64,000 nt of DNA, taken from positions 1 through 64,000 of the forward strand of contig CBFHXB010000001.1 in NCBI GenBank assembly GCA_965659685.1. Reading direction: 5' to 3'. Of this stretch, positions 7,611 through 16,951 are shown one piece after another; the first letter of the stretch is position 1, and each line of letters opens with the position of its first letter. The position numbers and the translations under genes are program-made. The notes under the pieces were generated by a model. The model did no database searches. It was not told the origin of the DNA and saw only the letters and a list, made by a program, of their open reading frames with translations. This DNA is from MGIIa-L3 sp11892u. Lineage in GTDB: Archaea; Thermoplasmatota; Poseidoniia; Poseidoniales; Poseidoniaceae.

Positions 7611-8873
7611 TTAACGGAGGCCCAACGCCACCCCAAGCACCAATCCCGTGCCGATCACAACCGCCCATGGAGGTGCGCGTTTGGACCGGAGGAGGCCGAA
7701 GGCGATCACGATGACTGCGGCATCGAGGATCAACCATGCCACGCCTCGTTCCATGCTGACTTCACCGACGGCCATCGTGGCCAAGAGCAGGGCTGCACCC
7801 AAGAGCCCGACCACGCCTGCGTTGATGCCCCGCAGCGTGGAGCGCACCGAGGGGCGGTGCCGCACGTCCTCCCAAAACGGCAAACAAGCCACCACCACGG
7901 CAAGGCCGGGCAGGTTGAGGGCGACCACCCCGACAAGGCAGCCCAGCACCACCCCGCTCACGCCGCCAAAGACGACCGTTGGCCACCCCTCTGCTTCGAT
8001 GACTCCGCCAAGGAAGGCCCCGAAGGAGAACATCGGCCCAGGCACAGCATTGGCTCCACCGTAACCGGCGAGGAAGGTGGCTTGGTCGACGAATCCAGGG
8101 TCGACCACCTCCGCCTGCAGCAAAGGCAGCACCACGTGCCCCCCGCCAAACACGAACGCTCCAGAGCGCAAGAGACCTGCCGCGGGGTCAAGGGCACCGC
8201 CAACACCGAGGGCCTGCAAGGCCCCAGGAATCAGGGCGGCGGCGAGGAAGAGCGTCAGTGCAATTCGCGCGGTGAGCGGGCCGACGGTGGTGCACGCCAC
8301 GCGCGAGTTGGCGTCAATCTTCTCGATGGTCATGCGAGAACCGATGAGGCCGCACACCACCACGGCGGTCAAGGTGGCGAGGGCCGTCATTTCGGGGAAG
8401 GCGAGCGGCACCACCAGAAGCACGCAGGCCGCAAGCACGGCAAGGCTCCGGGTGGGTGCATCGGGGGTCAATTTTCCCGCGAGGCCGAGCATGGCGTTGA
8501 GGATCACCGCCACGGCCGCCACGGCCAAGCCATGCAGGAGGGCGAGGTCCAGTTTTGCAAACGATGTCATGCCCACGGCCAGGGCGGTCATCAGCAAGGC
8601 GGAGGGCAGGATGAAACAGCCCCATGCGACGAGCCCTCCAAGCCAACCGCGCTGCAAGACGCCGATGGCGAAGCACGTCTGAGACGAAGACGGTCCTGGC
8701 AAGGATTGGCACAACGCAATGAGGTCGGCGAAGGTGGTGTCGTCCATCCATGCTTCTTCTTCGACGAAGCGCTCACGGAAATGCGCCAAATGGGCGACAG
8801 GTCCACCAAAGGCGATGCAACCCAAGCCGAGGAATTGACGGGCAAGTTGGCGCAGAGTCGGCGCCGCTTGCAT
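7611..8873 (-). CDS. chrA: Chromate-type (CHR family) ion transporter, two-domain
   Basis: 420 residues with about ten to twelve hydrophobic segments and an internal two-fold repeat, as in long-chain CHR proteins. The N-domain signature FLGLGCIAFGGPVAHLAHFRERFV and LCQSLPGPSSSQTCFAIG is matched in the C-domain by LLRSGAFVFGGGHVVLPLLQAEVV and FLAGYGGANAVPGPMFSFGAFLG. Members expel chromate or related oxyanions; in a marine archaeon the physiological substrate may differ. The start is taken as ATG 8873, ten residues before the first conserved helix. A GTG at 8921 overlaps the end of the upstream MFS gene and would add 16 charged residues. It probably follows the MFS gene in one transcript. Confidence 0.9.
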   Translation of the reverse strand: MQAAPTLRQLARQFLGLGCIAFGGPVAHLAHFRERFVEEEAWMDDTTFADLIALCQSLPGPSSSQTCFAIGVLQRGWLGGLVAWGCFILPSALLMTALAVGMTSFAKLDLALLHGLAVAAVAVILNAMLGLAGKLTPDAPTRSLAVLAACVLLVVPLAFPEMTALATLTAVVVCGLIGSRMTIEKIDANSRVACTTVGPLTARIALTLFLAAALIPGALQALGVGGALDPAAGLLRSGAFVFGGGHVVLPLLQAEVVDPGFVDQATFLAGYGGANAVPGPMFSFGAFLGGVIEAEGWPTVVFGGVSGVVLGCLVGVVALNLPGLAVVVACLPFWEDVRHRPSVRSTLRGINAGVVGLLGAALLLATMAVGEVSMERGVAWLILDAAVIVIAFGLLRSKRAPPWAVVIGTGLVLGVALGLR

Positions 8874-8913
8874 GGAGGTGGGAAGTCTTCCACGGTTTTT
8901 CGTCTGTCTATGG

Positions 8914-11067
8914 TCACGCACTCATGTTGAGCGGTCCGGGAGGTTCGATGACGCCCTCCATCGTTCCTTCGAGTTCACGTCGCGTCTGGTCAGGATCGAT
9001 CCACAGCACGGCGAGGATGACCAAGGTCTGCAAGGCCGCGCCGATGAGGAAGAGCGTGGGGTAATCGAAGCGCTCGGCGAGCGGCCCAGTGAGTTGGTAA
9101 CCGATGATGGCGGAGAGGTTCATCATCGCCATGTAGCCGGTGAATTGGGTGCCGCCCACTTCGCCCCATGTGACCTTCATCATCAGCGAATAGATGTTGA
9201 TCATCACCACCGACCAACCGAAATTCTTCAGCGACCACACGCCAACCATCCAGACGGTGCTGCCCCAGAGGTTGCCTGAAACGCCCCACAGGGCCGTCAC
9301 GAAGGCCGTGCCCAGTGCGGCGTAGATGATGATTTTCTTGCCGCCAAAGCGTCGCCCGAGCTGGCCACCGACGAGGTAGCCGAGCACCGTCAGGGCGAGG
9401 ATCCAGCCGCCGTTGGTGGCGTTGAATCCGGCTTCCGTCCAGCCCAACTCGCGCACGAAGAGCAGCGGCAACACCGGGATGAGCAGGAAGTGCAGGGACA
9501 CGGTGAGGCTCAGCACGATGCTGAGGTAGGCCGAGCGCAGGCTGAGCGCGGTGCGGATCTTGGCGAAGATGTCCGCGAAGTTCTGGTTGGAGGCTTCAAG
9601 AAGTTCTTCTTGCGAGGCTTCCTTTGGCTTCGCATCCCATGGGAAACGCCGTTCTCCAGGGCGTTCAGTCATCAACAGCGGCGCGATCATTAAGCCGGCC
9701 AAGATTGGAATTTGGAGCAGAATCGCGCCTTTCAGGCCGGTGAAGACGATGATGGTCCCAAGGCCTGCGCCACCGACGGCACCGCCCACCGTCTTGGAGG
9801 TGAACATGTACGAGTTGACCTTCTCGACCTCATGGGGCTGCAGCACGTCCACGGCGAGGGCGTCGGTGCTGACGTCCTGAAGCGACGTGAAGATGTTGTA
9901 GACGAGGAACATGAAGGCGATGGTGCGGACGTTGTTCGTTGGGTCGGGCACGAAGAGCATCGCACCGAGCATGAGCATCATTCCGGTCTGGGCGAGCAGG
10001 ATCCACGGCCGTCGCCGCCCATAGGCCGGAATTTGGTAGCGGTCGATGACCGGGCCCCAGAGGAACTTGACCGACCAAGGCAGGGTACCGAGGGTGAGCA
10101 GCAGCGCCAATTCGCTTGCACCGACGCCGCGCGCAGCCAGGAAGGTCACGAAGGTGACCGTGATGAAGCCCCACGGGATGCCTTGAGCGACGTACAGGGC
10201 GCAGAGCGTGATGACGCGGGCCCGGTAACTGTCGGTCATGGTGACGCCTTCAGACGTGGACTCGCCCTCGAGCTCTTCCTCCTCTTCTTCGAGCACGAAG
10301 CGGAGCTGGAACCTGTCTTGGTGGCGGGTGACGAAAGCCACCAAGGCCACCATGGCGACGAAGACAGGAGCGAAGATCACGCTTGGAATTGCGCCGGTGC
10401 CGACCGTCAACGCGCTGCTGCCTTCGTCGTCCACACCTGCGGGCGTGACGGTCAAGTCGATGACGAGCAGGCTGGCCACGGTGGTGACCTCTTCGCCGTC
10501 GTCGCTGTGGCTGCATAGGGCGCTGTTGTGGGCCTGTGCGTCCACCAGCACGGTCAGGTCGAAGGCACCACGGGCCTCGTCGCCGAAGACAAAGCGGTCC
10601 AGCACCTCTTGTTCGGAGAGGTTGGTGGCGACGCCTGCGTCGAGGATGGCCTGGTCGTGCCAGGTGAGGTTGACCTCATGCCCGCCGAAGCCGCTGTCGG
10701 AGGCTTCGAGGATCCACGCACCCTTGGTGGCGGTGCCTGACACGATGTCCGGCACGTTGGTTTCTAGTCCGGTGCACAGGCCTCCCGGCGTTTCATCGTC
10801 GGTCGGGTAACTCATGGCGAGGACGAGGCCCACGACATGACCACCGGCGTCCTCGATCTGCTGGTCGAGTTCGCCGTCTGTCACGGACCAGGTCACGGAT
10901 TCATCGTCAGCATAGAACGCAGTTTTGGTTTCGAGTTCAACCGTGGTCCACGTGGCCTCGACCTCGTACGTTCCGACCCCCCCAAGCGTCTCTTCGGACG
11001 TGCTGAGGCAACCGGGGAGCATCAACAGAAGCATCATGAGGACAGCAACGTGGAACCGCACCCTCAT
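8914..11067 (-). CDS. Lipoprotein-domain / AmpG-like MFS transporter fusion
   Basis: 717 residues. Residues 1-20 form a lipoprotein signal (MRVRFHVAVLMMLLLMLPGC, lipobox ending at Cys20). About 200 residues of exported acidic domain of unknown fold follow, then a membrane segment (IPSVIFAPVFVAMVALVAFV) and a glutamate-rich cytosolic linker. From about residue 277 an MFS domain resembles AmpG/acetyl-CoA (PAT/SLC33) carriers: LYVAQGIPWGFITVTFVTFL, LPWSVKFLWGPVIDRY, GRRRPWILLAQ, LQDVSTDALAVDVL. AmpG-type carriers import large polar solutes, but the substrate here is open. ATG 11067 is preferred over 11085 because of AGAGG upstream. An in-frame ATG at 10239 could start a separate MFS product. Confidence 0.82.
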   Translation of the reverse strand: MRVRFHVAVLMMLLLMLPGCLSTSEETLGGVGTYEVEATWTTVELETKTAFYADDESVTWSVTDGELDQQIEDAGGHVVGLVLAMSYPTDDETPGGLCTGLETNVPDIVSGTATKGAWILEASDSGFGGHEVNLTWHDQAILDAGVATNLSEQEVLDRFVFGDEARGAFDLTVLVDAQAHNSALCSHSDDGEEVTTVASLLVIDLTVTPAGVDDEGSSALTVGTGAIPSVIFAPVFVAMVALVAFVTRHQDRFQLRFVLEEEEEELEGESTSEGVTMTDSYRARVITLCALYVAQGIPWGFITVTFVTFLAARGVGASELALLLTLGTLPWSVKFLWGPVIDRYQIPAYGRRRPWILLAQTGMMLMLGAMLFVPDPTNNVRTIAFMFLVYNIFTSLQDVSTDALAVDVLQPHEVEKVNSYMFTSKTVGGAVGGAGLGTIIVFTGLKGAILLQIPILAGLMIAPLLMTERPGERRFPWDAKPKEASQEELLEASNQNFADIFAKIRTALSLRSAYLSIVLSLTVSLHFLLIPVLPLLFVRELGWTEAGFNATNGGWILALTVLGYLVGGQLGRRFGGKKIIIYAALGTAFVTALWGVSGNLWGSTVWMVGVWSLKNFGWSVVMINIYSLMMKVTWGEVGGTQFTGYMAMMNLSAIIGYQLTGPLAERFDYPTLFLIGAALQTLVILAVLWIDPDQTRRELEGTMEGVIEPPGPLNMSA

Positions 11068-11132
11068 GGTCGAGCCTCTGTGCATCTGGATTCAAACTTG
11101 CCGTGTCGGTACCTGAGGTGGTAAGGCTACGT

Positions 11133-11153
11133 AATAACACACGGAATGTTATT
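11133..11153. promoter_or_regulatory. Inverted repeat in divergent promoter region
   Basis: AATAAC and GTTATT form 6-base arms separated by nine bases in the 110-base gap between two divergent genes (starts at 11067 and 11178). Each AT-rich arm could serve as a TATA-type element for one direction, or the whole could be an operator. Confidence 0.4.
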
Positions 11154-11177
11154 CACTGATGGTGCTGATGCAGTGCC

Positions 11178-14102
11178 ATGAACCCCCGAGCGAACGCGCT
11201 GGTGGCCGCCCTGCTACTTTGCCTTGCGACCCTCCCGATGACCGCCAGTGCCCAAGTTGATTCCATCCAAAACGACTTCGCGTACGGCGTTGAGTACGAC
11301 TGGTCCAACCTTGACGAGGACATCGATTCCCTTACCGGAATCAACCTCAACGAGATCCTCTCACGAACCATGCTGGCCGCCAGCGACGCAGGTCTGAACC
11401 TGACCGTGGCGCAACTCTCGACCGGTTCAAGCAACATCTTCGTCGAATCCGCCGAAGACCGCACGCCCACGACCATCGACCTTGATGGCGACGTGCACGA
11501 CGTGTGGATGCGCATGACCGACGTGACCATCCGTCATGCCGTGCTCTTCGATTCGGCCCTCATCACCGAGTGGATGGACGCCTCAGGCGACGACCCTGCG
11601 GGCTTCAACGGTTACCTGAGCGTGGACTCGGAGAACGCCGTCGCCGTGGACGTCAACATGGTCGAGTACCTCGACGACGACTACAACCTCTACGGCGTGG
11701 ACATGGACTTCTCTTTGGCTTCCGAAGTCTCGGTGGAGTACATGATGGACGTTGGCGTTGAAGGTGGCGGCGAGGACTTCGGCTTCGCGGTGACCTTCGG
11801 AACCGCCTTCGACTTCGACGTTCCTTCGTCCAGCGCAGAGTGGCGCTTGGGCCATGAGACGCCGGTCTTGTCGGCGCTCTCGACCTACGAATCTGTTCAC
11901 GCTGACTGCACCGATGACGCCTACATCACCACCAGCGGCACGGAGGCTGACATCGGCATCGAGTGCGGCATGATGGACGGCGACTACACGGTCTCCACTG
12001 GATTCAGCGTTGACTTGGCCGACGTTCCAACCGAGAACTTTGGTCTCGATTCTGGATTGCTTGACCTGTCCATCTCAGACCAAATCAGCACAAGCGGTTC
12101 GTTCGAAACCGACATGCAAGACGCCATCGGCGACGGCGATGACTCCGATGACGAATCAGAAGGCGTTGGCTTCGGCGGCGATGCCGATGCCAGCATCATC
12201 ATCGAGGAAGGCGGCAGCGCAGTGGACGTCGTGTCCTGCAATTGTGGTACGGCCAACCCCATCATGTTCCTGATGCTCGCCACGATGCTCGCCGAAATCG
12301 GTGAGGCCTTCGCCGAAGACGCGGCCGAGGAACTGGGCGGCACCTTCGAAGATGAACTCAGCGAGGCCATTGAGGAGATCAGCGAGGAATTCGGTGGTGA
12401 CGATGGTGACGATGGTGATGACGGCATGGACGATCAACCGTTCTACTGCGACAACGGTGGTGTCATTGCGTCCTACGACTCCTGGAGGATCGGGGACGGC
12501 GTGGACGATTGTGGCGACTGGTCCGATGAGACACCCAACGAGACCTACTTTGTGTGCAACGATTGGGGGCAGGGTCACGAAGGCATTCCGCGGGATGCTG
12601 TGAACGACGGGAGCGAGGATTGCTCCGACTCCTCGGATGAAGGCGTCCTATGGATGGATTACGTCAGCGTTGGCGTCGGTACCTTCTACGCATGTGCGGA
12701 CGGTGTAGGCGAAGTCTCGGAATGGAGCCTTGAGAACGGTTGGGACGATTGTGACGACGGTTCTGACGAACTTCCCGACGCTGAAGGTGCGCTCGAACGC
12801 GTGACCATCGCTTCGGTAAACGCTGGTGGATTCAATGAGCAAGACGTCAACGACGACGACACGGACGACCACTGCTACGTGGCCGAAGTGACCGTGACCG
12901 GTGACGACGGTTCCTCCTCCAACTATTTGCTGAAGGGCACAGGATGGGGCTTTGAAGGGACTGACATTGGAAACGTCGACGACCTCACCTACCGTGCTTA
13001 TTCGGTCACCGGAACCGTTCACCAATATGGCGTGCCGACCTCGGGTTGCTACGGTGCCTCGGTGGCTGAGATTCAGTCGACGGGCCTGGTGGCGTCCAGC
13101 CCAACGATCGAAAGCGATGGGGCTGTGAAGCGTCTCATCAGCCACGGAAGCATGTGGACCGATGACGACTGGCTTCAGGTCAGCGTTTCGTTTGATGCCG
13201 CATGGCAGGATGCAGACGACTACACCCTTGAGTTCGTGTTGCTGGATGAGATGGGCAACGTCGAGGCCGCAAGCCAGATGAGCATCGCGCCAACAAGCGA
13301 CGACAGTGTTTGGAGTCTACAAGATTCCATGTACCTCGATGACGATTTGGATGCCGGTGAGTACTGCGGGACCTTCGAACTCGTTGATGCGCAAGGCGTG
13401 ACCGTGGACACCTACGAAAGCGAAGACTGCATGACCGTTGAGGAGATGCCAGAGTTCCTCCAAGAACTGCAGACCATCGGCGAAGCCTTTGGTGAGTCCA
13501 CCTTCCAATCGACCTTGGAGGCCTTTGGTGAGAACCTTGAGGACCGCCTCGGTAGCATCACCGAGGACATTGCCTACACCGACGCCAACTTCGCCATGCT
13601 GTGGAGCCCAACGCACCACACCGTGGTCGGCGTCGCCCTTGGAGTGTCGGACAACATGGACACCTGGTACACCCTCGTCGGGCCTGAAGTCGTCGAGATG
13701 TACGACGATGAGATCAATTACTCGCCCTCCACGCCACCTGCGACCATTGGCCTGACCTACTACATTGGCAGCGCCGCTGAGGAGGCGGCCGAGGTCGTCG
13801 AGGACGCCCAGTCGGTGGACGACATCGCGGACACCTCGGCGCACGCTGAGGGCATGGGTGACCTCGCTCAGGTGCTCGAAGACGCGGGCGTTGACCCCGC
13901 GGACGTGGGCATCGATGAAGAGGACACGCAGACCGACGGCAGCTCGGACGACGGTTCATCCGACGACGAGCCACCGGCCACCGCGGAGGAACTGATCGAA
14001 GACGGCGGCTTTGGCCTGCCTTCGGTCTCCGGCCTCGCCACCGTTGCGGTGCTGGCCCTGGCCGGCATCGTTGCCGCCCAGCGCAACCGAGATGAGGAAT
14101 GA
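11178..14102 (+). CDS. Secreted, C-terminally anchored protein with LDL-receptor-A-like repeats
   Basis: 974 residues. A Sec signal peptide (about 1-25, ending TASA) is followed by a beta-rich acidic ectodomain. Three LDLa-like modules occur at about residues 422-451, 457-488 and 503-531, each ending in the calcium-cage pattern DDCxDxSDE, EDCSDSSDE or DDCDDGSDE. Each has only two cysteines instead of the six usual in animal LDLa. An Asp-Gly-Asp tract precedes them. The C-terminus has a short Leu-Pro motif, one hydrophobic helix (VSGLATVAVLALAGIVAA) and a charged tail, like archaeal CTERM sorting signals. The cell-surface location is well supported; ligand and role are unknown. The stop overlaps the next gene as ATGA. 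Confidence 0.8.
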   Translation: MNPRANALVAALLLCLATLPMTASAQVDSIQNDFAYGVEYDWSNLDEDIDSLTGINLNEILSRTMLAASDAGLNLTVAQLSTGSSNIFVESAEDRTPTTIDLDGDVHDVWMRMTDVTIRHAVLFDSALITEWMDASGDDPAGFNGYLSVDSENAVAVDVNMVEYLDDDYNLYGVDMDFSLASEVSVEYMMDVGVEGGGEDFGFAVTFGTAFDFDVPSSSAEWRLGHETPVLSALSTYESVHADCTDDAYITTSGTEADIGIECGMMDGDYTVSTGFSVDLADVPTENFGLDSGLLDLSISDQISTSGSFETDMQDAIGDGDDSDDESEGVGFGGDADASIIIEEGGSAVDVVSCNCGTANPIMFLMLATMLAEIGEAFAEDAAEELGGTFEDELSEAIEEISEEFGGDDGDDGDDGMDDQPFYCDNGGVIASYDSWRIGDGVDDCGDWSDETPNETYFVCNDWGQGHEGIPRDAVNDGSEDCSDSSDEGVLWMDYVSVGVGTFYACADGVGEVSEWSLENGWDDCDDGSDELPDAEGALERVTIASVNAGGFNEQDVNDDDTDDHCYVAEVTVTGDDGSSSNYLLKGTGWGFEGTDIGNVDDLTYRAYSVTGTVHQYGVPTSGCYGASVAEIQSTGLVASSPTIESDGAVKRLISHGSMWTDDDWLQVSVSFDAAWQDADDYTLEFVLLDEMGNVEAASQMSIAPTSDDSVWSLQDSMYLDDDLDAGEYCGTFELVDAQGVTVDTYESEDCMTVEEMPEFLQELQTIGEAFGESTFQSTLEAFGENLEDRLGSITEDIAYTDANFAMLWSPTHHTVVGVALGVSDNMDTWYTLVGPEVVEMYDDEINYSPSTPPATIGLTYYIGSAAEEAAEVVEDAQSVDDIADTSAHAEGMGDLAQVLEDAGVDPADVGIDEEDTQTDGSSDDGSSDDEPPATAEELIEDGGFGLPSVSGLATVAVLALAGIVAAQRNRDEE

Positions 14103-15019
14103 GCAAGACCTCGCCCCTCATGCGTGAGGGTGCATTGAGCCGCCTTGGCTCCCTGCGCCGTCACCCTGCGGTGGCGTTCGCACGGGCCAGCCTCGTGGTG
14201 CTGATCGCGCTGAACGCGGCGGTCTCGGTCTGGCTCATCGCGGAATTTGAGGGCCAATACACCGAGGGACCACCATCGCCGGCCCGATTCTACGCTTTGG
14301 CGGGGGTCGACGGCGAATACACGATGATCGACGTCAGCATCGAAAACAGCACGCGTTTGCTGGTGTACCAACTCATCCGTGACGACGTGGGTCCAGAAGA
14401 TGACGTGGGTGGAGGCGCTGGAGGTGGCGATGACGGCTCCTCAGACGCACCAACATCCTCCGAACAAGATTCAGTCAACCGGTTGGACCGGGCCAGAACG
14501 TGGATTCAGGTCACCGTTGGCCTCCTGATCTTGTTGGAGGTGCTGGTCACCTTCGTGGGCATCAGCGGTTGGTTCCGGGCCGCAGGCTTCCTTGCGGTCC
14601 TCGTGGCCTTCCTCGTGATGCTTCCCCTTGCCTTCATCGGCGACAACCCCAACTTTGCTGACCCCGGCTCCACGCCGAATTCTGCGCCAGAGGAGGCCGA
14701 GCAGACCGAGAACGACGAGCAAGGCGCCTTTGTTCACGAGGAAACCGACTTCGGAGTCGGGCTGCGGTACGGTGGCTTCGAGGTGTCCATGATGTATGCA
14801 GGCTACGACCTCGGCTTGGTCGAGGAGGACAACCGCTCAAGCGTGCGTGAAACGCCGCCTGAGCCGGGCACGAAGGACGCGGCTTCGTACGTCAAGTTCG
14901 ATTCCACGCTGTCCCTTCGGTTCGGACCTTCCGTCGTGCTCATCTTGGCGCTCCCCGTCTTCTGGTTGCTCGCGCCCTCCGGGCGCAAACGTGATGCTAC
15001 CCTTGACGAGTCCGAGTGA
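14099..15019 (+). CDS. Membrane protein of unknown function, coupled to LDLa-like surface protein
   Basis: 306 residues. Hydrophobic segments lie at about 25-48, 135-155, 160-182 and 275-295. Between the first two is a mostly exported segment with a Gly/Asp-rich linker (DDVGGGAGGGDDGS); between the third and fourth is a second acidic loop of about 90 residues with beta character. The ATG overlaps the TGA of the preceding gene (ATGA), so the two proteins are probably made together and may form a surface complex. No family was recognised. Confidence 0.72.
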   Translation: MSKTSPLMREGALSRLGSLRRHPAVAFARASLVVLIALNAAVSVWLIAEFEGQYTEGPPSPARFYALAGVDGEYTMIDVSIENSTRLLVYQLIRDDVGPEDDVGGGAGGGDDGSSDAPTSSEQDSVNRLDRARTWIQVTVGLLILLEVLVTFVGISGWFRAAGFLAVLVAFLVMLPLAFIGDNPNFADPGSTPNSAPEEAEQTENDEQGAFVHEETDFGVGLRYGGFEVSMMYAGYDLGLVEEDNRSSVRETPPEPGTKDAASYVKFDSTLSLRFGPSVVLILALPVFWLLAPSGRKRDATLDESE

Positions 15020-15136
15020 CCGTTTACGCCTGTTTCCTGCCCACCGCGATTCCTGCAAGGGAGATCATCGCCAAGGTGGCGAACACTTTGGGTTCTCGAC
15101 GGTTGCTCCATCCACTCGGGACAGAAGAAGCGTTGC

Positions 15137-16150
15137 TCAACTGAGGTCTGCGAGTTTGAGCTTCTTGACCGGCGAAGCGATGCCGAGGTCTTCAGGGAAG
15201 TGCATGGAGGCCTCAGGAATCGGGATGGGAACCATCTCGTTGCCGATCAGCGCCACGCGGCTCGGTCGGCTTTCGGACAAGATGCGCATGTCGACCTGTG
15301 GCGCAAGGGACTCGGAGAAGGCCAGGATGTCCTCGTGGGAGGGCATGTTGTCGATGCTCAGGTGCTCGCGGCTGTGGCCGACGTACACGTAGCCCTTGGC
15401 TTCGATCCAATCCGGGTCGGCGCGGCGGTCGAGTGCAGCGAATTCGCGGATGTGGTTTTCGCTCATGTTGACGCCCTTCATCAGCGTGTGACGGCAGACG
15501 ATGCGGGTGTCGAGCGAAGGGAGCAGATCGATGGTCTTCTCGAATTGCTCCCACGCACCGCTGTTCCACTTTGGCCGGCAGACGTCGTCGAAGATCTGCT
15601 TGTTGGGCGCGTCCACGGAAACGTAGAGTTGTGTGGGCAGGGTGTCGAGGTTCTCCAGCACCTTCGGCAAGGTGCCGTTGGTGACCAACATCGTCGTCAT
15701 GCCGTGCTGGTGGCAGAGGTCCATGTACTCGGCCAAACGGGTGTAGAGGGTGGGTTCACCGTTGAGGGAAATGGCGACGTGCTTGGGATCCTGCGCTTCT
15801 GCGAACTTCTCTGGGTTCACCTTGTCGTTGCCGCCAAAGCCGGTCAAAAGCCGGCGCTGTGCGCGGACGGATTCGTACAGCAATTCCAACGGGTCTTGGT
15901 CGGTCAACTCCAGCGTGTCCATGTGCGGTTCACGCCAGCAGTAGGTGCACGCCAGGTTGCACTGATCGACCACGGGCGACATTTGCATGCAGGTGTGGCT
16001 CTTGACGCCGTAGAAGGTGCCCTTGTAGCACGCGCGGTCGCGAAGAAGGGATTCCTTGGTCCAGTGGCAGGTCTTCACGCCGCCGTGCTCACCCACGATG
16101 TGGTAGCGTTGCTTCTGCAAGGTTGCTTTCAGTGTTGGATCCATGCCCAT
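15137..16150 (-). CDS. tyw1: tRNA 4-demethylwyosine synthase TYW1/Taw1 (radical SAM)
   Basis: 337 residues. It converts N1-methylguanosine-37 of tRNA-Phe plus pyruvate to the tricyclic 4-demethylwyosine. The radical-SAM cluster motif CNLACTYCW is present, as are the additional upstream cysteines typical of TYW1 (KTCHW, ACYKG, SHTCMQMSP) that hold a second Fe-S cluster. ISLNGEPTLY and YVSVDAPNKQIFDDVCRPK are also family-typical. No flavodoxin domain is present, so it is the archaeal form. ATG 16150 is preferred because GGAGG lies eight bases upstream; 16189 would add 13 residues. TYW2, which acts later in the pathway, is encoded at 51697-52794 on the same strand. Confidence 0.95.
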   Translation of the reverse strand: MGMDPTLKATLQKQRYHIVGEHGGVKTCHWTKESLLRDRACYKGTFYGVKSHTCMQMSPVVDQCNLACTYCWREPHMDTLELTDQDPLELLYESVRAQRRLLTGFGGNDKVNPEKFAEAQDPKHVAISLNGEPTLYTRLAEYMDLCHQHGMTTMLVTNGTLPKVLENLDTLPTQLYVSVDAPNKQIFDDVCRPKWNSGAWEQFEKTIDLLPSLDTRIVCRHTLMKGVNMSENHIREFAALDRRADPDWIEAKGYVYVGHSREHLSIDNMPSHEDILAFSESLAPQVDMRILSESRPSRVALIGNEMVPIPIPEASMHFPEDLGIASPVKKLKLADLS

Positions 16151-16255
16151 GGCCTTCGCCTCCCTGAGTGCCAAGCCCACGGTCGGCAAGGCCGGTCGGG
16201 GCGGACTCGGGCAGAGCGTTGGTCGCTCACGGCCTCTTCAAAGGCTCGCTGCAGT

Positions 16256-16951
16256 TCAATCCTCATGCGCCATGGATTCGAAGCGAATCCATTGGTTGGT
16301 TTGGGCGTGGTTCCACAAATCGAACAGGCGCATCAGGTTGTATGCTGAACGCTCCAATCGACGGGCGATGGTCACCAACAGCATCCTACCTTCACGTCCT
16401 GCGACCTTGGATTTTGATTCTTCCAGCAAGGCTTCCAAGGTCTCATCAAAGACCTTGTTGGCGCTGGAATGAAGTTCGAGGATGCGCTCAACCGGGACAG
16501 ATTCCTGCTTGACGAAGCAAGCTCGCGCAAGTTCAAGGAGCTCCAGCACGTCATTGTGCATGCTGTCCAATCCTTCGCTGATGCCGATGGGGAAGTTTGC
16601 ACCCTCCTTCGCTCGTTCTGCCCAGTCACGTCGGGCATTGGCGATGTCGCGTGCATGCCGCGCCAGCCGTTCAAGCACGTCGAGGCTTCGAAGCGACGCG
16701 GCGACGATACGCAAATCTGAGAGGAGGGGCTGATTGAGGCTGAGCACCAACAGCAGTTCTTGGGCTAGGTGTTCGGCTTGAGCCGCGGCGTCGCTCCGGA
16801 GCTCCATGCTTTCTTGAAAGGCCACATCCCGGTCGGCCTCGCGGTACGTGGAGGTGTAGCCTTCATGGACCATTTGGAAAAAGCGGTCCATCATTCCGCG
16901 AAGAATGGCCATGCGCTCGTCAAGGTTGGTTCGGACCGGGGGCGGACTCAT
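16256..16951 (-). CDS. phoU: PhoU-like phosphate regulator, stand-alone
   Basis: 231 residues, predicted all-helical, with two PhoU-type three-helix halves. It shares motifs with the neighbouring long PhoU (AQELLLVLSLNQPLLSDLRIVAASLRSLDVLERLARHARDIAN). The pattern of a conserved Arg-His-Asp face around RLARHARDIAN resembles the metal-binding ExxxDxxxR-type helices of PhoU. The ATG overlaps the TGA of the upstream AbrB-PhoU gene as ATGA. It probably modulates the Pst transporter encoded next door or the activity of its partner regulator, as PhoU proteins do; the split into two genes suggests a heteromeric regulator. It lacks a DNA-binding domain. Confidence 0.85.
   Translation of the reverse strand: MSPPPVRTNLDERMAILRGMMDRFFQMVHEGYTSTYREADRDVAFQESMELRSDAAAQAEHLAQELLLVLSLNQPLLSDLRIVAASLRSLDVLERLARHARDIANARRDWAERAKEGANFPIGISEGLDSMHNDVLELLELARACFVKQESVPVERILELHSSANKVFDETLEALLEESKSKVAGREGRMLLVTIARRLERSAYNLMRLFDLWNHAQTNQWIRFESMAHED

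Noticed and set aside
7482..8930. A long plus-strand open frame (482 codons) over the chromate transporter gene
   Set aside because: The opposite strand encodes a textbook two-domain CHR transporter; this frame is a GC-driven shadow.
15020..15136. Possible RNA gene in the gap before tyw1
   Set aside because: The bases GGTTCTCGAC resemble a tRNA T-arm in part, but no acceptor stem or anticodon arm could be paired.
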